Below, piece by piece: positions 15,718 through 24,268 of a stretch of 64,000 nt of DNA (position 1 is its first letter; every line of letters starts with the position of its first letter). The notes beneath the pieces are model-generated. The model did not search any database, had not been told where the DNA came from, and worked only from the letters and a program-made list of their open reading frames with translations. The stretch is from positions 38,829 through 102,828 of the forward strand of contig JAJYHT010000072.1 in assembly GCA_021784595.1 (NCBI GenBank). Reading direction: 5' to 3'. A program made the position numbers and the translations under genes. Source of the stretch: Bacillota bacterium. GTDB lineage: Bacteria > Bacillota > Sulfobacillia > Sulfobacillales > Sulfobacillaceae.

Positions 15718-16662
15718 ATGGTTGCAAAACGTCGGGTGACAATGGTCGGGATTTCGGGGGACAGTGGAGCAGGGAAATCCACCTATGCGGCGGCATTGCG
15801 TGAAATATTGGGACCCGAGCGTGTAACCATAATTCCCTTGGATGATTATCATTCCCTAGATCGCAATGAACGCAATTTAATTGGGGTGACCGCGTTAAAT
15901 CCCTGGAAGGCGAACAACTTGGGCCTGTTGGTAGACCACGTCTGGGCGTTGAGAAATGGCCACGCGATAGTGAAGCCGACCTATGACCACTCGACGGGCA
16001 TGTTTGGGCCGCCCGAAGAGGTTATTCCTCGCGACTTCATTATTTTGGAAGGATTGCATGTTCTGTATTTGGCGCGCTTGCGAGAGGCTCTAGACTTGGG
16101 CATATATTTTGATACCCATGATGATCTCCGCGTGCAATGGAAAATTCGTCGGGATTCTGGGGCCCGCGGCTATACCCCTGAGGAAGTGATGGCGGAAATT
16201 GAGCGTCGGCGCCCAGATGTGGAGAGATTTATTGAACCGCAAAAAGCTTTTGCTGATATTGTGGTCCACTATATGCCCGATGATGCCACGATTCCCACTC
16301 TTGATAACCCCGAGCCGGTCAGGGTGCTGTTTGCGGAACGATTGCGCCGCAATAAGCGCCGTCTGGTCAAATGGCTAGCCCTAGGGGGGCAACTCGGGCT
16401 CATCAAGGCCGATCATCGCCATGGAACCATTGTGGGAGAAGAGATGGAGATTGCTACCCTATCGGGGTCGACGCAACAGTCCGCCTTGCATTCTTTGGTC
16501 GAGATGGTGGCGGATCGTCATCTATTGGGCAAAGAGGTTAGCAGCCATTTGGACGCTCTGCATTATGATCCGGTGAGCGTATCACGTATACTGGTAGCAA
16601 GCATGATCGCCTATTTGGATCGCAGCTTTCGTCATGACGAGCTGATGATTGAACAGACCTGA
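15718..16662 (+). CDS. prk: Phosphoribulokinase
   Basis: About 314 residues. The P-loop GDSGAGKST is followed by IPLDDYHSLDR, where the conserved acidic residues of the PRK/uridine kinase fold lie, then KPTYDHSTGMF and a Walker B-like FIILEGLHVLYLARL. This is the longer phosphoribulokinase type rather than uridine kinase: the C-terminal half continues for 120 residues and the neighbours are rpe and cbbX. It phosphorylates ribulose 5-phosphate to ribulose 1,5-bisphosphate, the RuBisCO substrate. I prefer ATG 15718 (GAAAGG nine bases upstream) over ATG 15709. Confidence 0.85.
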   Translation: MVAKRRVTMVGISGDSGAGKSTYAAALREILGPERVTIIPLDDYHSLDRNERNLIGVTALNPWKANNLGLLVDHVWALRNGHAIVKPTYDHSTGMFGPPEEVIPRDFIILEGLHVLYLARLREALDLGIYFDTHDDLRVQWKIRRDSGARGYTPEEVMAEIERRRPDVERFIEPQKAFADIVVHYMPDDATIPTLDNPEPVRVLFAERLRRNKRRLVKWLALGGQLGLIKADHRHGTIVGEEMEIATLSGSTQQSALHSLVEMVADRHLLGKEVSSHLDALHYDPVSVSRILVASMIAYLDRSFRHDELMIEQT

Positions 16663-16698
16663 AGTCACTGCCCGTCAAATCATCAGGCACGCCTTAAG

Positions 16699-16727
16699 GC
16701 AACCGGAGGAGACTTCCTCCCGGTTGC
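16699..16727. repeat. Strong hairpin between prk and rpe
   Basis: GCAACCGGAGGA, loop GACT, TCCTCC-C-GGTTGC: twelve pairs with one bulged C and no T-run. It may insulate, process or stabilise the prk mRNA. Confidence 0.5.
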
Positions 16728-16829
16728 AAATGATCACTCCGAATTCATCGGAAGGGAGCAAGTCTTGGCTGTGGGAGGACGGTTATCCCATTCATGGGTT
16801 CGTACACGAGACCAAGACAAGTTAACTTT

Positions 16830-17522
16830 ATGATACCTTCACGTTTGATTGCGCCATCAATTTTGTCAGCTAATTTCTCTCGGCTGGGGCAAGAAGTGGC
16901 CGAGGTAGTTGCAGCAGGTGCAGACTGGATTCATGTGGATGTGATGGATGGCCAGTTTGTACCAAATATCACCATGGGACCGATAGTGGTTGAATGGCTG
17001 CGGCCTGCAACCCAGGCTTCGCTTGATGTGCACTTGATGATTGTGTCGCCCGAAGTCTATATCCCCGAATTTATTCGGGCCGGAGCTCACAGCATATCAT
17101 TTCATGCTGAGGCTACTCCACATATTCACCGGACTCTCCAAGTCATACGGCAAGCAGACGTCAAAGCCGGGGTTGCCTTAAATCCGTCAACCCCGTTGAA
17201 TGTTTTGGAGTATGTGTTGGATGACCTGGATTTTGTCCTCATTATGACCGTAAATCCGGGGTTTGGCGGACAAAAATTTATTCCCGCTACCGTGGCTAAA
17301 GTGCAAGAACTGAGGTCTTGGCTTGATCGGACGGGGCATGACGAAGTTCTCATTGAAGTGGATGGGGGCATTAACCCAGTGACCGCGGGTGAAATGAGTG
17401 AAGCCGGAGCTAATGTCTTTGTTGCAGGCAGCGCTATTTTTGGCGATTCAGATCGCGCGCGGCGCATTGCTGATATTCGATCCGCGATTTTATCAGGACA
17501 AACCGCTGCCAGGCAGGGATAA
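16830..17522 (+). CDS. rpe: Ribulose-phosphate 3-epimerase
   Basis: About 230 residues with all family motifs: [55 protein letters not shown] and EVDGGI. The metal-binding His and catalytic Asp pair are present. It interconverts ribulose 5-phosphate and xylulose 5-phosphate in the Calvin and pentose phosphate pathways. The frame opens at ATG 16794, but family N-termini fit ATG 16830 ([10 protein letters not shown]). Neither start has an ideally spaced Shine-Dalgarno; GGGAGGACGG lies about 20 bases before 16794. The stop is 19 bases from cbbX. Confidence 0.92.
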   Translation: MIPSRLIAPSILSANFSRLGQEVAEVVAAGADWIHVDVMDGQFVPNITMGPIVVEWLRPATQASLDVHLMIVSPEVYIPEFIRAGAHSISFHAEATPHIHRTLQVIRQADVKAGVALNPSTPLNVLEYVLDDLDFVLIMTVNPGFGGQKFIPATVAKVQELRSWLDRTGHDEVLIEVDGGINPVTAGEMSEAGANVFVAGSAIFGDSDRARRIADIRSAILSGQTAARQG

Positions 17523-17541
17523 AAGGAGTGGTCGACGGATA

Positions 17542-18432
17542 ATGGCTGATACAAGAGAAGTGACTCCGGCAGAAATGGTAGATTTTGATGAAGCTTTGCG
17601 TGAATCTCATGTGCTGGAAATCCTGGCTCAGCTAGATCGCGAGCTCATTGGTCTTTATCCGGTGAAAACGCGGATTCGAGAAATTGCCGCCCTTTTGTTG
17701 GTGGATCAATTACGCCGTCGGTTAGATTTATCGGCCGAGTCGCCATCGCTTCATATGTCGTTCACTGGGAATCCAGGTACGGGCAAGACCACCGTCGCCA
17801 TGCGGATGGCCGAGATACTCCACCGTTTAGGATATTCCCGAAAAGGGCATTTGGTGGCGGTGACACGCGACGATTTGGTGGGACAATATATTGGCCATAC
17901 GGCGCCCAAGACCAAAGAAGTGCTCAAAAGAGCCATGGGTGGCGTGCTTTTCATTGATGAAGCCTACTACCTCTATCGTCAAGAGAACGAACGGGATTAT
18001 GGGCAAGAGACCATAGAAATCCTACTTCAGGTGATGGAGAACCAGCGTGACGACTTAGTCGTGATCTTGGCGGGTTATAAGGACCGGATGGAGCAATTCT
18101 TTAAATCGAATCCTGGCATTCGATCGCGGATTGCCCACCACGTGGAGTTTCCAGACTATGCAGCGGACGAACTCTTAGGTATCGGGGATTTGATGCTGGC
18201 CCAGCAGCAGTATGGGTTTAGTCCTGAGGCGCGCATTGCGCTGCAACAGTATATAGTTCTTCGGATGCAACAGCCGGATTTTGCCAACGCCAGGAGCATT
18301 CGAAACGCATTGGACCGTGCTCGGCTGCGGCAGGCCAATCGTTTGTTCGCCAAAGGGGGAAAAGTTTCTCGGGACGAATTGATGACCATCGAGGCAGAAG
18401 ATATTTTGTCTAGCCGCGTCTTTCAATCCTAG
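17542..18432 (+). CDS. cbbX: CbbX-type RuBisCO activase (AAA+)
   Basis: 296 residues. AAA+ domain with Walker [10 protein letters not shown], Walker [12 protein letters not shown] and the sensor/second-region residues [14 protein letters not shown]. The N-terminal [20 protein letters not shown] and overall length match CbbX, which remodels inhibited red-type form I RuBisCO. The same AAA+ lineage includes SpoVK/CfxQ-type sporulation ATPases, but the prk-rpe neighbourhood favours CbbX. ATG 17542 is chosen; AAAGGAG lies about 13 bases upstream. The RuBisCO subunit genes are not in the window. Confidence 0.82.
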   Translation: MADTREVTPAEMVDFDEALRESHVLEILAQLDRELIGLYPVKTRIREIAALLLVDQLRRRLDLSAESPSLHMSFTGNPGTGKTTVAMRMAEILHRLGYSRKGHLVAVTRDDLVGQYIGHTAPKTKEVLKRAMGGVLFIDEAYYLYRQENERDYGQETIEILLQVMENQRDDLVVILAGYKDRMEQFFKSNPGIRSRIAHHVEFPDYAADELLGIGDLMLAQQQYGFSPEARIALQQYIVLRMQQPDFANARSIRNALDRARLRQANRLFAKGGKVSRDELMTIEAEDILSSRVFQS

Positions 18433-18515
18433 CCCATCCTAATCTTTTAGAAAATTTGCCCTTGGGATTTGGAGCTATTGATGATAAAATCGGCTAGTGC
18501 ATTATCTTGTCTTAC

Positions 18516-18805
18516 CAAAATCGAGCGTAAAGCCCCGGCGTTTACGCCTGGGATATAGGCTCGTGGGCCGTTATGGCCACATATGCTAGAATGAGTCCAA
18601 GGATTGTTGGTGTGAAACGAAAACCAAGTTCCGTGCCACAATCGGTTGAATGTCTAGTGCAGGGCGGGACACGCCCGGTGAGCCTGGGGAGCACCCTCTT
18701 GTGGACGGACGGCGCAAGCCCTAAGAAGCAATGGTGCAATGAAGCAGGAACCCGATGCCGCGAGGATCGGGAATCTCCCGCCTTTAGGCGTGGGGAGGAT
18801 GTCAA
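18516..18805 (+). mobile_element. 290-bp IS200/IS605 (IS608-like) non-autonomous element
   Basis: The left end starts right after TTAC (18512-18515) and the right end finishes with TCAA (18802-18805), the two cleavage tetranucleotides known for IS608. The guide tetranucleotides are present just 5' of each subterminal hairpin: AAAG before the left one (GGCG-TTTA-CGCC core) and GAAT before the right one (CGCC-TTTA-GGCG core). Each hairpin carries one unpaired T on its 3' side, as in IS608. No tnpA or tnpB is encoded; the open frame through it is only the usual read-through (ESPAFRRGEDVK). The right part has several further stems, as in an omega-RNA scaffold. It looks like a deletion derivative mobilisable in trans. 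Confidence 0.75.
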
Positions 18806-18833
18806 AGTTTCAATCACGAAAGGTTGCTGTAGC

Positions 18834-19175
18834 ATGAAGAAATGGTGGATGCTCTCGATATGCATTCCTTTTGTGGCAGGATGCGGCTCGGCCTCGTCCA
18901 ACGCATCCGCACCCACGGTCCACTATGAAGCGGCTGCCGTGTCTCGAGGGCAAAGCATATTTTACAGCACCTGCGCCGTGTGTCACGGAAAAGATGGCCA
19001 AGGCAACACAGGGCCTGCGTTATGGGGTCCCAACTCGGCAGTGCAAGGGTTTTCCCAGTTTAGTGATCTGGAACAATTTATTCAAGGCAACATGCCTCAG
19101 AATAACCCAGGCACTCTTTCTTCGGCCCAAGCAGTGGCTGTGGCATCATATTTATGGCATCAGAATCATCATTAA
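18834..19175 (+). CDS. Cytochrome c lipoprotein (second copy)
   Basis: 113 residues. Lipobox signal (MLSICIPFVAGCG, anchored Cys17), a short linker and a class I cytochrome c domain with CAVCHG and a likely Met ligand in NMPQNNPGTLS, ending VASYLWHQNHH. It is homologous to the 14057-14515 protein but with a much shorter linker. The ATG at 18834 begins a typical signal peptide; the long upstream frame lies inside the mobile element. The element ends only 28 bases before this start, so the gene's native promoter was separated or replaced by the insertion. AAAGG is about 12 bases upstream. Confidence 0.85.
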   Translation: MKKWWMLSICIPFVAGCGSASSNASAPTVHYEAAAVSRGQSIFYSTCAVCHGKDGQGNTGPALWGPNSAVQGFSQFSDLEQFIQGNMPQNNPGTLSSAQAVAVASYLWHQNHH

Positions 19176-19236
19176 ATAGGTTTAATTGGCCAAGATTGTT
19201 CTGGTTAACAGCTCGGGCGTGGCTTATGCATTTCAA

Positions 19237-19265
19237 TTGACACGTCATTTCAGATGTGCTAGAAT
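19237..19265 (+). promoter_or_regulatory. Promoter of the rpmG-secE-nusG-rplKA operon
   Basis: TTGACA (19237-19242), a 17-base spacer, TAGAAT (19260-19265). rpmG begins 30 bases downstream. A textbook sigma-A site. Confidence 0.85.
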
Positions 19266-19294
19266 CCTTGCGCATGACGGGAGGTTAACGACAC

Positions 19295-19444
19295 ATGCGG
19301 ACGATTATTACATTAGCCTGTGGTGAGTGCAAGCGTCGCAACTACACGACCACAAAAAACAAGAAGAACGATCCCAATCGGTTGGAACGCAAGAAGTATT
19401 GTCGGTGGTGCCGGACCCATACGATGCATCGCGAAACGCGCTAA
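19295..19444 (+). CDS. rpmG: Ribosomal protein L33 (zinc-binding form)
   Basis: 49 residues, [20 protein letters not shown] to the end. Two cysteine pairs (CGEC and CRWC) make it the zinc-binding C+ type. Large-subunit protein near the E site. GGGAGG precedes the ATG, directly after a strong promoter. The order rpmG-secE-nusG is the normal one. Confidence 0.95.
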   Translation: MRTIITLACGECKRRNYTTTKNKKNDPNRLERKKYCRWCRTHTMHRETR

Positions 19445-19478
19445 CATTTTTTGAATGCAAGCGGAAGTGGGGACAAGG

Positions 19479-19694
19479 ATGGAAGCCAAAGGTAGCACCA
19501 CACTATCCGGTGGGGCAAAGTCCCGTAAATATTTGCGGGAAGTTCGTTCTGAGCTGAAGAAGGTGGTTTGGCCGACACCTAAGCAGACGCTGTCATATAC
19601 AGGGTTTGTGGTGGGGTTCTCTTTACTGGTAGCTCTAATCATCGCCGGCCTCGACGCAATCTTCAACCTAGGGCTCAACCAGTTTATCCGCTGA
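19479..19694 (+). CDS. secE: Preprotein translocase subunit SecE
   Basis: 71 residues. A cytoplasmic amphipathic region (KYLREVRSELKKVVWPTPKQ) with the conserved VWP motif precedes a single membrane helix (GFVVGFSLLVALIIAGLDAIF). It clamps SecY of the Sec channel. I use ATG 19479; ATG 19455 adds eight residues but lacks a ribosome site. Short Firmicute-type SecE. Confidence 0.92.
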   Translation: MEAKGSTTLSGGAKSRKYLREVRSELKKVVWPTPKQTLSYTGFVVGFSLLVALIIAGLDAIFNLGLNQFIR

Positions 19695-19750
19695 TAGGAG
19701 CGCCTCGACGCCAGCATGGCGAATTTTTTTGTGGGAAGGCGGCTTGATGC

Positions 19751-20281
19751 GTGGAGAAGGGCTGGTTTGTTATCCACACCTACTCCGGATATGAAAACAA
19801 GGTGAAGGCCAATCTGGAGCATCGGGTGGAATCCATGGGGATGGAAGACAAGATCTTCCGCATTATGGTTCCCATGGAAGAAGAAATTGAAGTCAAAGAC
19901 GGGAAAAAGAAACTCGTCAAGAAAAAAGTCTTCCCGGGCTATGTCATGGTGGAAATGATCATGACCGATGATTCCTGGTATGTGGTTAGGAATACTCCAG
20001 GTGTGACCGGCTTTGTGGGTTCGGGTACGCGTCCAATTCCTCTGCTGGACCATGAAGTCCGCATGATATTGGGGAGCGATTTATCGGGCGTGCCGGAACT
20101 TCCGCGAATCAACCTTGCGGTTGGCCAGGAAGTAACGGTGACCGAAGGACCTTTTGAGGGCTTTTCTGGTCAAATAGAGGAAATCCTTCACGATCGCGGC
20201 AAAGTGCGATTAACCGTTTCGATGTTTGGGCGCGACACACCCCTAGAGGTGGATTTTGCTCAAGTCACCGAGATGGAGTAG
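19751..20281 (+). CDS. nusG: Transcription factor NusG
   Basis: 176 residues, GTG start. The NGN domain begins WFVIHTYSGYENKVKANLE and contains FPGYVMVEM and NTPGVTGFVG. The C-terminal KOW domain has VTEGPFEGFSGQIEEI. It modulates RNA polymerase pausing and termination and links transcription to translation. Part of the rpmG-rplA operon. Confidence 0.96.
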   Translation: MEKGWFVIHTYSGYENKVKANLEHRVESMGMEDKIFRIMVPMEEEIEVKDGKKKLVKKKVFPGYVMVEMIMTDDSWYVVRNTPGVTGFVGSGTRPIPLLDHEVRMILGSDLSGVPELPRINLAVGQEVTVTEGPFEGFSGQIEEILHDRGKVRLTVSMFGRDTPLEVDFAQVTEME

Positions 20282-20324
20282 GCATTGTGCAGCGTTGGGA
20301 AAGTGAAAGAAATGAGGGAAAACA

Positions 20325-20750
20325 GTGCCGAAGAAAGTCACCGGAGTAATTAAGCTCCAGATTCCGGCCGGTAAGGCGACTCCTGCACCGCCGGTAGGAC
20401 CAGCCTTGGGGCAACACGGCGTCAACATCATGGCGTTTGTCAAGGACTATAATGAGCGTACCGCCAGCCAGGTGGGGCTTATCATCCCCGTGGAAATTAC
20501 CGTGTTTGAGGATCGCTCATTCACGTTTGTGACCAAGACACCGCCAGCTGCGGTTTTGATAAAAAAGGCTCTTGGGCTGGACACTGCTTCATCCAATCCC
20601 AATACCAAAAAGGTAGGCAAGTTGCCGCGAGCTAAGGTTCGTGAAATTGCTGAGCTTAAAATGCCGGATCTGAACGCGACCACCATTGAGGCCGCGATGC
20701 AGATGATTGAAGGCACCGCACGCAGTATGGGAGTCGACATCGTCGACTAA
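20325..20750 (+). CDS. rplK: Ribosomal protein L11
   Basis: 141 residues, GTG start. The N-terminal domain has [20 protein letters not shown], the proline-rich segment that thiostrepton-class antibiotics contact. The C-terminal rRNA-binding domain ends [10 protein letters not shown]. Forms the GTPase-associated centre with 23S rRNA and L10/L12. Located 43 bases after nusG, as usual. Confidence 0.97.
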   Translation: MPKKVTGVIKLQIPAGKATPAPPVGPALGQHGVNIMAFVKDYNERTASQVGLIIPVEITVFEDRSFTFVTKTPPAAVLIKKALGLDTASSNPNTKKVGKLPRAKVREIAELKMPDLNATTIEAAMQMIEGTARSMGVDIVD

Positions 20751-20797
20751 AGCTTGGTGGGAGGCTTTTGCCGTTATAACCACAAGGAGGGTTTAGT

Positions 20798-21502
20798 TTG
20801 TTTCGAGGCAAAAATTATAAGGACGTAGCTGCTAAAGTTGAGCCGGGTAAGTTGTACGATCCGCTCGAAGCGCTGACGTTGGCCAAAGAGCTAGCGCATG
20901 CGAAATTTGTTGAGACAGTGGAGGTGGCCATTCGGCTGGGTGTGGATCCACGTCACTCCGATCAAGTAGTGCGGGGTGCGGTGGTGTTGCCGCATGGCAC
21001 TGGAAAGACGGCTCGGGTCGCGGTATTCGCTAAAGGGGAGAAAGCCAAGGAAGCGGAAGAGGCTGGGGCTGATTTCGTGGGTGCTGACGAACTAGCGGAG
21101 CGAGTGCAAAAGGGCTGGACCGATTTTGACGTCGCTGTCGCAACGCCCGATATGATGGCATTGGTAGGACGGCTGGGAAAGATTTTGGGACCCCGCGGAT
21201 TAATGCCGAACCCCAAGACCGGCACGGTGACATTTGATGTAAAAAATGCGTTGCAGGAAATCAAAGCGGGAAAGATAGAGTTCCGTACCGAAAAGGCAGG
21301 CATCATTCATGCCCCGATCGGGAAGGTCGACTTTACGACGGAATCGTTGGCGCAAAACCTGGCGGTGTTGCTCGATGCACTGGTCAAAGCCAAACCAGCA
21401 GCCCAAAAAGGCACCTATATTCAGTCTATCGCGGTGTCAAGCACGATGGGTCCAGGAATTCGCATCAATCCAAATACAGCTCAGCGCACTGTCGTCGCAT
21501 AA
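20798..21502 (+). CDS. rplA: Ribosomal protein L1
   Basis: 234 residues, TTG start with AAGGAGG upstream. Signature [18 protein letters not shown] and the [16 protein letters not shown] region are present. L1-stalk protein; in many bacteria it represses its own rplKA mRNA. Here the operon closes with a terminator right after rplA. Confidence 0.97.
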   Translation: MFRGKNYKDVAAKVEPGKLYDPLEALTLAKELAHAKFVETVEVAIRLGVDPRHSDQVVRGAVVLPHGTGKTARVAVFAKGEKAKEAEEAGADFVGADELAERVQKGWTDFDVAVATPDMMALVGRLGKILGPRGLMPNPKTGTVTFDVKNALQEIKAGKIEFRTEKAGIIHAPIGKVDFTTESLAQNLAVLLDALVKAKPAAQKGTYIQSIAVSSTMGPGIRINPNTAQRTVVA

Positions 21503-21512
21503 ATTAGCCTGG

Positions 21513-21535
21513 CCCCGCTGCGGCGGGGTTTTTTT
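21513..21535 (+). terminator. Terminator after rplA
   Basis: CCCCGC, loop TGCG, GCGGGG, followed by seven T residues. It separates rplKA from the ddl and rplJL units. Confidence 0.9.
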
Positions 21536-21629
21536 ATTTCAAAACGTTGGCATATCCTCTTCCTCTCGCGCATACAATGCGTCAGAAACTGCGCGACTTA
21601 TCTATAGGATGTCGAAAGGAAGATGGGAT

Positions 21630-21794
21630 ATGATATTGCGTATGGTCATTGCAGCGGCAGGAATGTCTACCTTAGTGGCGGCTGGATTGACCGAGCGGCA
21701 CCATCATTTATGGCTCGGTGCATTGATGGCTGTGCTCGGCGTTTGCGCCACTGTTATTGCGGGCAAAGGCAGCGCATTGCATACAGAATCTTGA
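21630..21794 (+). CDS. Small two-helix membrane protein
   Basis: 54 residues, MILRMVIAAAGMSTLVAAG then a basic turn (TERHHHLW) and LGALMAVLGVCATVIAG. AAAGGAAG precedes the ATG. It is 39 bases upstream of ddl on the same strand. A hairpin-like membrane peptide of unknown role. Reality is supported by the ribosome site and clean hydrophobicity only. Confidence 0.5.
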   Translation: MILRMVIAAAGMSTLVAAGLTERHHHLWLGALMAVLGVCATVIAGKGSALHTES

Positions 21795-21833
21795 TTTCTT
21801 CCAATGATGATGGAATCGCACAGGAGGGTATTC

Positions 21834-22880
21834 ATGAAAATTCGGGTTGTGGTAATGATGGGGGGGCCGTCAACGGAGCACGAGGTGTCTTTAGCGAGTG
21901 GACGCATGGTCTATGAAGCGTTATCCAGCAATCCGGAGTATGCAGTACAAGCCTTAGTCATTGACCGCTTCGGCCACTGGGCGATTGAAGCGAATCCTCA
22001 AAGCGTTTTGCCGTCCCCGGCAGACGGAGAGATGGTTTCAGTTCCGCGCGAGTATGCCATGGATGGCATACAGTTGCTGCGGACGGCCGACGTGGTGTTC
22101 TTGGCCTTTCACGGAGCATTTGGGGAAGATGGCACACTCCAAGGGATGTTGGATGCGCTGAATATTCCTTATACCGGCAGCGGTCCACTAGCTTCGGCGT
22201 TAGCGATGAACAAAGCCAAGGCCAAAGAACTTTTTCGTTACCACAAAATCCCCGTCGCCCGGGCATTGGAATTTCCCAGCCATATTTTGGGCAGGGATCT
22301 TCATAATGCAATAGCTGCAGTGGAGAATCAGTTGGGGTATCCGGTGGTGGTCAAGCCCAATAGCGGCGGTTCCAGTGTGGGAGTGGCCATGGCCGACACA
22401 GCCCAAGAATTGGCCCAAGCATTGCAATTGGCCCGTCGATTTGGATTGGACGTTTTGGTAGAAGAGAAATTGCAAGGCCGCGAAGTCACCTGTGCGGTCC
22501 TGGAGGAATTGGACGGTAGCCTTCGCGCGTTGCCTGTCATTGAAATTGTGCCCAAGGCAGGGGTGTTTTTTGACTTTCGCTCAAAGTACGCCGATGGCGG
22601 CGCAAGTGAAATTTGTCCAGCGTTGTTGGAGCCAGAGGCGGCCGAGGCGATTCAGAAAATGGCTATTGAAGCCCACACGGCATTAGGCTGTGAAGGATTT
22701 TCCCGAACAGACCTGTTCTTGACACCCAAAGGTCCTGTTGTGCTCGAAGTCAACACGATTCCGGGAATGACGCCTAATTCGCTGCTTCCTAAAGCGGCCA
22801 AAGCGGCAGGAGTGCCGTTTCAAGATCTCATGGATCATTTGGTTCAGCTGGCCATTGCACGCGATCAGCGGCGTGCCTAG
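21834..22880 (+). CDS. ddl: D-alanine--D-alanine ligase
   Basis: 348 residues, ATG with AGGAGGG. N-terminal VVMMGGPSTEHEVSLASG, a Ser in FHGAFGEDGTLQGMLD, ATP-grasp segment KPNSGGSSVGV, and the C-terminal FLTPKGPVVLEVNTIPGMT with metal-binding Glu and Asn. It makes D-Ala-D-Ala for peptidoglycan. The ligase-type selectivity cannot be read with certainty, but no D-Lac signature stands out. Its position between rplA and rplJ is unusual. Confidence 0.93.
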   Translation: MKIRVVVMMGGPSTEHEVSLASGRMVYEALSSNPEYAVQALVIDRFGHWAIEANPQSVLPSPADGEMVSVPREYAMDGIQLLRTADVVFLAFHGAFGEDGTLQGMLDALNIPYTGSGPLASALAMNKAKAKELFRYHKIPVARALEFPSHILGRDLHNAIAAVENQLGYPVVVKPNSGGSSVGVAMADTAQELAQALQLARRFGLDVLVEEKLQGREVTCAVLEELDGSLRALPVIEIVPKAGVFFDFRSKYADGGASEICPALLEPEAAEAIQKMAIEAHTALGCEGFSRTDLFLTPKGPVVLEVNTIPGMTPNSLLPKAAKAAGVPFQDLMDHLVQLAIARDQRRA

Positions 22881-22892
22881 AGCGCACTGCCC

Positions 22893-22922
22893 TTGACGGA
22901 ATCCCCGTGATTATGGTATGGT
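22893..22922 (+). promoter_or_regulatory. Promoter of rplJL
   Basis: TTGACG (22893-22898), an 18-base spacer, TATGGT (22917-22922). It starts 13 bases after ddl and drives the L10 leader. Confidence 0.65.
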
Positions 22923-22929
22923 CCTCGGC

Positions 22930-23048
22930 GTAGCCCAAGACGATGGGTGCCACCACGGCTCAATATCCCATCTAGGTGGAAGTTTGAAATGGATTGTCTT
23001 TGTGCCATTTCCTCTCCCTGCCCTTGGGAGGAGGTTATTTTTTTGTGG
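22930..23048 (+). ncRNA. Ribosomal protein L10 leader
   Basis: The segment AGCCCAAGACGATGGGTGCC, then GGCTCAATATCCCATCTAGGT, has the conserved layout of the bacterial L10 leader: a kink-turn-containing stem in which GATGGG pairs with CCCATC. L10(L12)4 binds it to repress rplJL. The leader is followed by an intrinsic terminator (23011-23044), suggesting control by attenuation. rplJ begins about 120 bases later. Confidence 0.75.
23011..23044 (+). terminator. Attenuator within the L10 leader
   Basis: CCTCTCCC (23011-23018) pairs with GGGAGGAGG (23026-23034, one bulge), followed by TTATTTTTTT. It lies upstream of rplJ, so it should act as a regulated terminator. Confidence 0.7.
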
Positions 23049-23168
23049 CGGCCTCCCACACCCCTTTAGGGGCGAACTACAGCAAAGCATGAAGGCCCAG
23101 GGATAAACAAATTTTTCCCGATGCTTTACCAAACATGATGTAAAGTCATTGTCAAAGGAGGTGGGTAG

Positions 23169-23699
23169 ATGCCTACAGCCCAAAAAGCGGCACTCATCGA
23201 GGAAACCCGAAAAAGTCTACAAGACGCTCAAGGCGTCGTGCTGGCGGATTATCGAGGACTTACCGTTCAGCAATTCAGCAAATTGCGCTCTCAACTCCGC
23301 AAGGGCGGCGTCACGCTGCGAGTAATTAAAAACACCTTGATTCAGCGTGCGGCGGACCAGGTGGGAATTGAGGGGCTAGAGCCTTACTTAAAGGGCCCTA
23401 CCGCGGTTGCGTTTTCCAACGACGACCCGGTCGCTGCGGCTAGATTGCTGTCGCAAGCAGCCAGGGAGTTGCGCAAGATTGAAATCAAAGCTGGGGTAAT
23501 CGGCAAACAAACCATCGGTCCACGGGGAGTTCGAGAATTGGCCGAGTTGCCTGCGCGAGAAGTCTTGTTGGCTAAAGTGGTAGGCACCTTGAATGCTCCC
23601 ATCCAACAACTGGTTTGGGTTTTGAACGCTCCCATGGAAAATTTGGCGCGAGTGCTGGATCAAATTCGTCAGCAAAGCGAACCAGTAAAAGAAGCCTAA
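23169..23699 (+). CDS. rplJ: Ribosomal protein L10
   Basis: 176 residues, AAAGGAGGTG before the ATG. Family features: [28 protein letters not shown] and the C-terminal helix ([19 protein letters not shown]) that holds L7/L12 dimers. Base of the ribosomal stalk. Confidence 0.97.
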   Translation: MPTAQKAALIEETRKSLQDAQGVVLADYRGLTVQQFSKLRSQLRKGGVTLRVIKNTLIQRAADQVGIEGLEPYLKGPTAVAFSNDDPVAAARLLSQAARELRKIEIKAGVIGKQTIGPRGVRELAELPAREVLLAKVVGTLNAPIQQLVWVLNAPMENLARVLDQIRQQSEPVKEA

Positions 23700-23727
23700 G
23701 TGTGAGGATTTTGAAGGAGGAGAATCG

Positions 23728-24111
23728 ATGGCAAAGGTCGAAGAGATTATTGAGTTAGTGAAGGGCATGAATGTGCTGGAACTGTCACAATTGGTCAAGG
23801 CACTCGAAGAAGAATTTGGAGTCACGGCAGCAGCTCCTGTGGCAGTGGCGGCGGCTCCAGCAGCCGGCGGCGCAGCGGCCCCAGTGGAAGAAGTCGAGCA
23901 GACCGAATTTGATGTTATTCTCACGGCAGCTGGCGACAAGAAGGTTCAAGTCATCAAAGCGGTTCGCGAACTGACCGGGTTGTCGCTGACCGAAGCTAAG
24001 GCATTGGTTGATGGCGCACCAAAGCCAGTTAAAGAGAAAATTGCCAAGGTCGATGCAGAAGCTGCTAAGGCCAAGCTCGAAGAAGCTGGCGGAACAGCGC
24101 AAATTAAGTAG
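23728..24111 (+). CDS. rplL: Ribosomal protein L7/L12
   Basis: 127 residues. N-terminal dimerisation domain, an Ala/Pro hinge ([19 protein letters not shown]) and the C-terminal factor-binding domain with [20 protein letters not shown] and [15 protein letters not shown]. Recruits translation GTPases. 28 bases after rplJ. Confidence 0.97.
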   Translation: MAKVEEIIELVKGMNVLELSQLVKALEEEFGVTAAAPVAVAAAPAAGGAAAPVEEVEQTEFDVILTAAGDKKVQVIKAVRELTGLSLTEAKALVDGAPKPVKEKIAKVDAEAAKAKLEEAGGTAQIK

Positions 24112-24157
24112 TCGGTGGAGTATTGATCGCGAGCCCTCCCCCAGGTAGGAATTGTCC

Positions 24158-24186
24158 TTGACCTGTGGGTGGGCTTGTGATACTAT
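24158..24186 (+). promoter_or_regulatory. Promoter of rpoBC
   Basis: TTGACC (24158-24163), a 17-base spacer, TACTAT (24181-24186). The site overlaps an imperfect inverted repeat (AGCCC...ACCTGTGGGTGGGCT) that may be the rplL terminator remnant. rpoB starts about 80 bases on. Confidence 0.75.
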
Positions 24187-24268
24187 TTAAACTTGCCATA
24201 TTTTATAAGCCAATTCATTCCATACCAAGCTGAGGAAAATCCGAAACCGAACAAGGAGCTGACAGTGG

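Noticed and set aside
18573..18833. N-terminal extension of the second cytochrome c gene
   Set aside because: These codons lie within the IS608-like element; the protein clearly begins with its lipoprotein signal at 18834.
21547..21578. Possible promoter before the 54-residue membrane gene (TTGGCA and TACAAT)
   Set aside because: A 20-base spacer makes it unconvincing.
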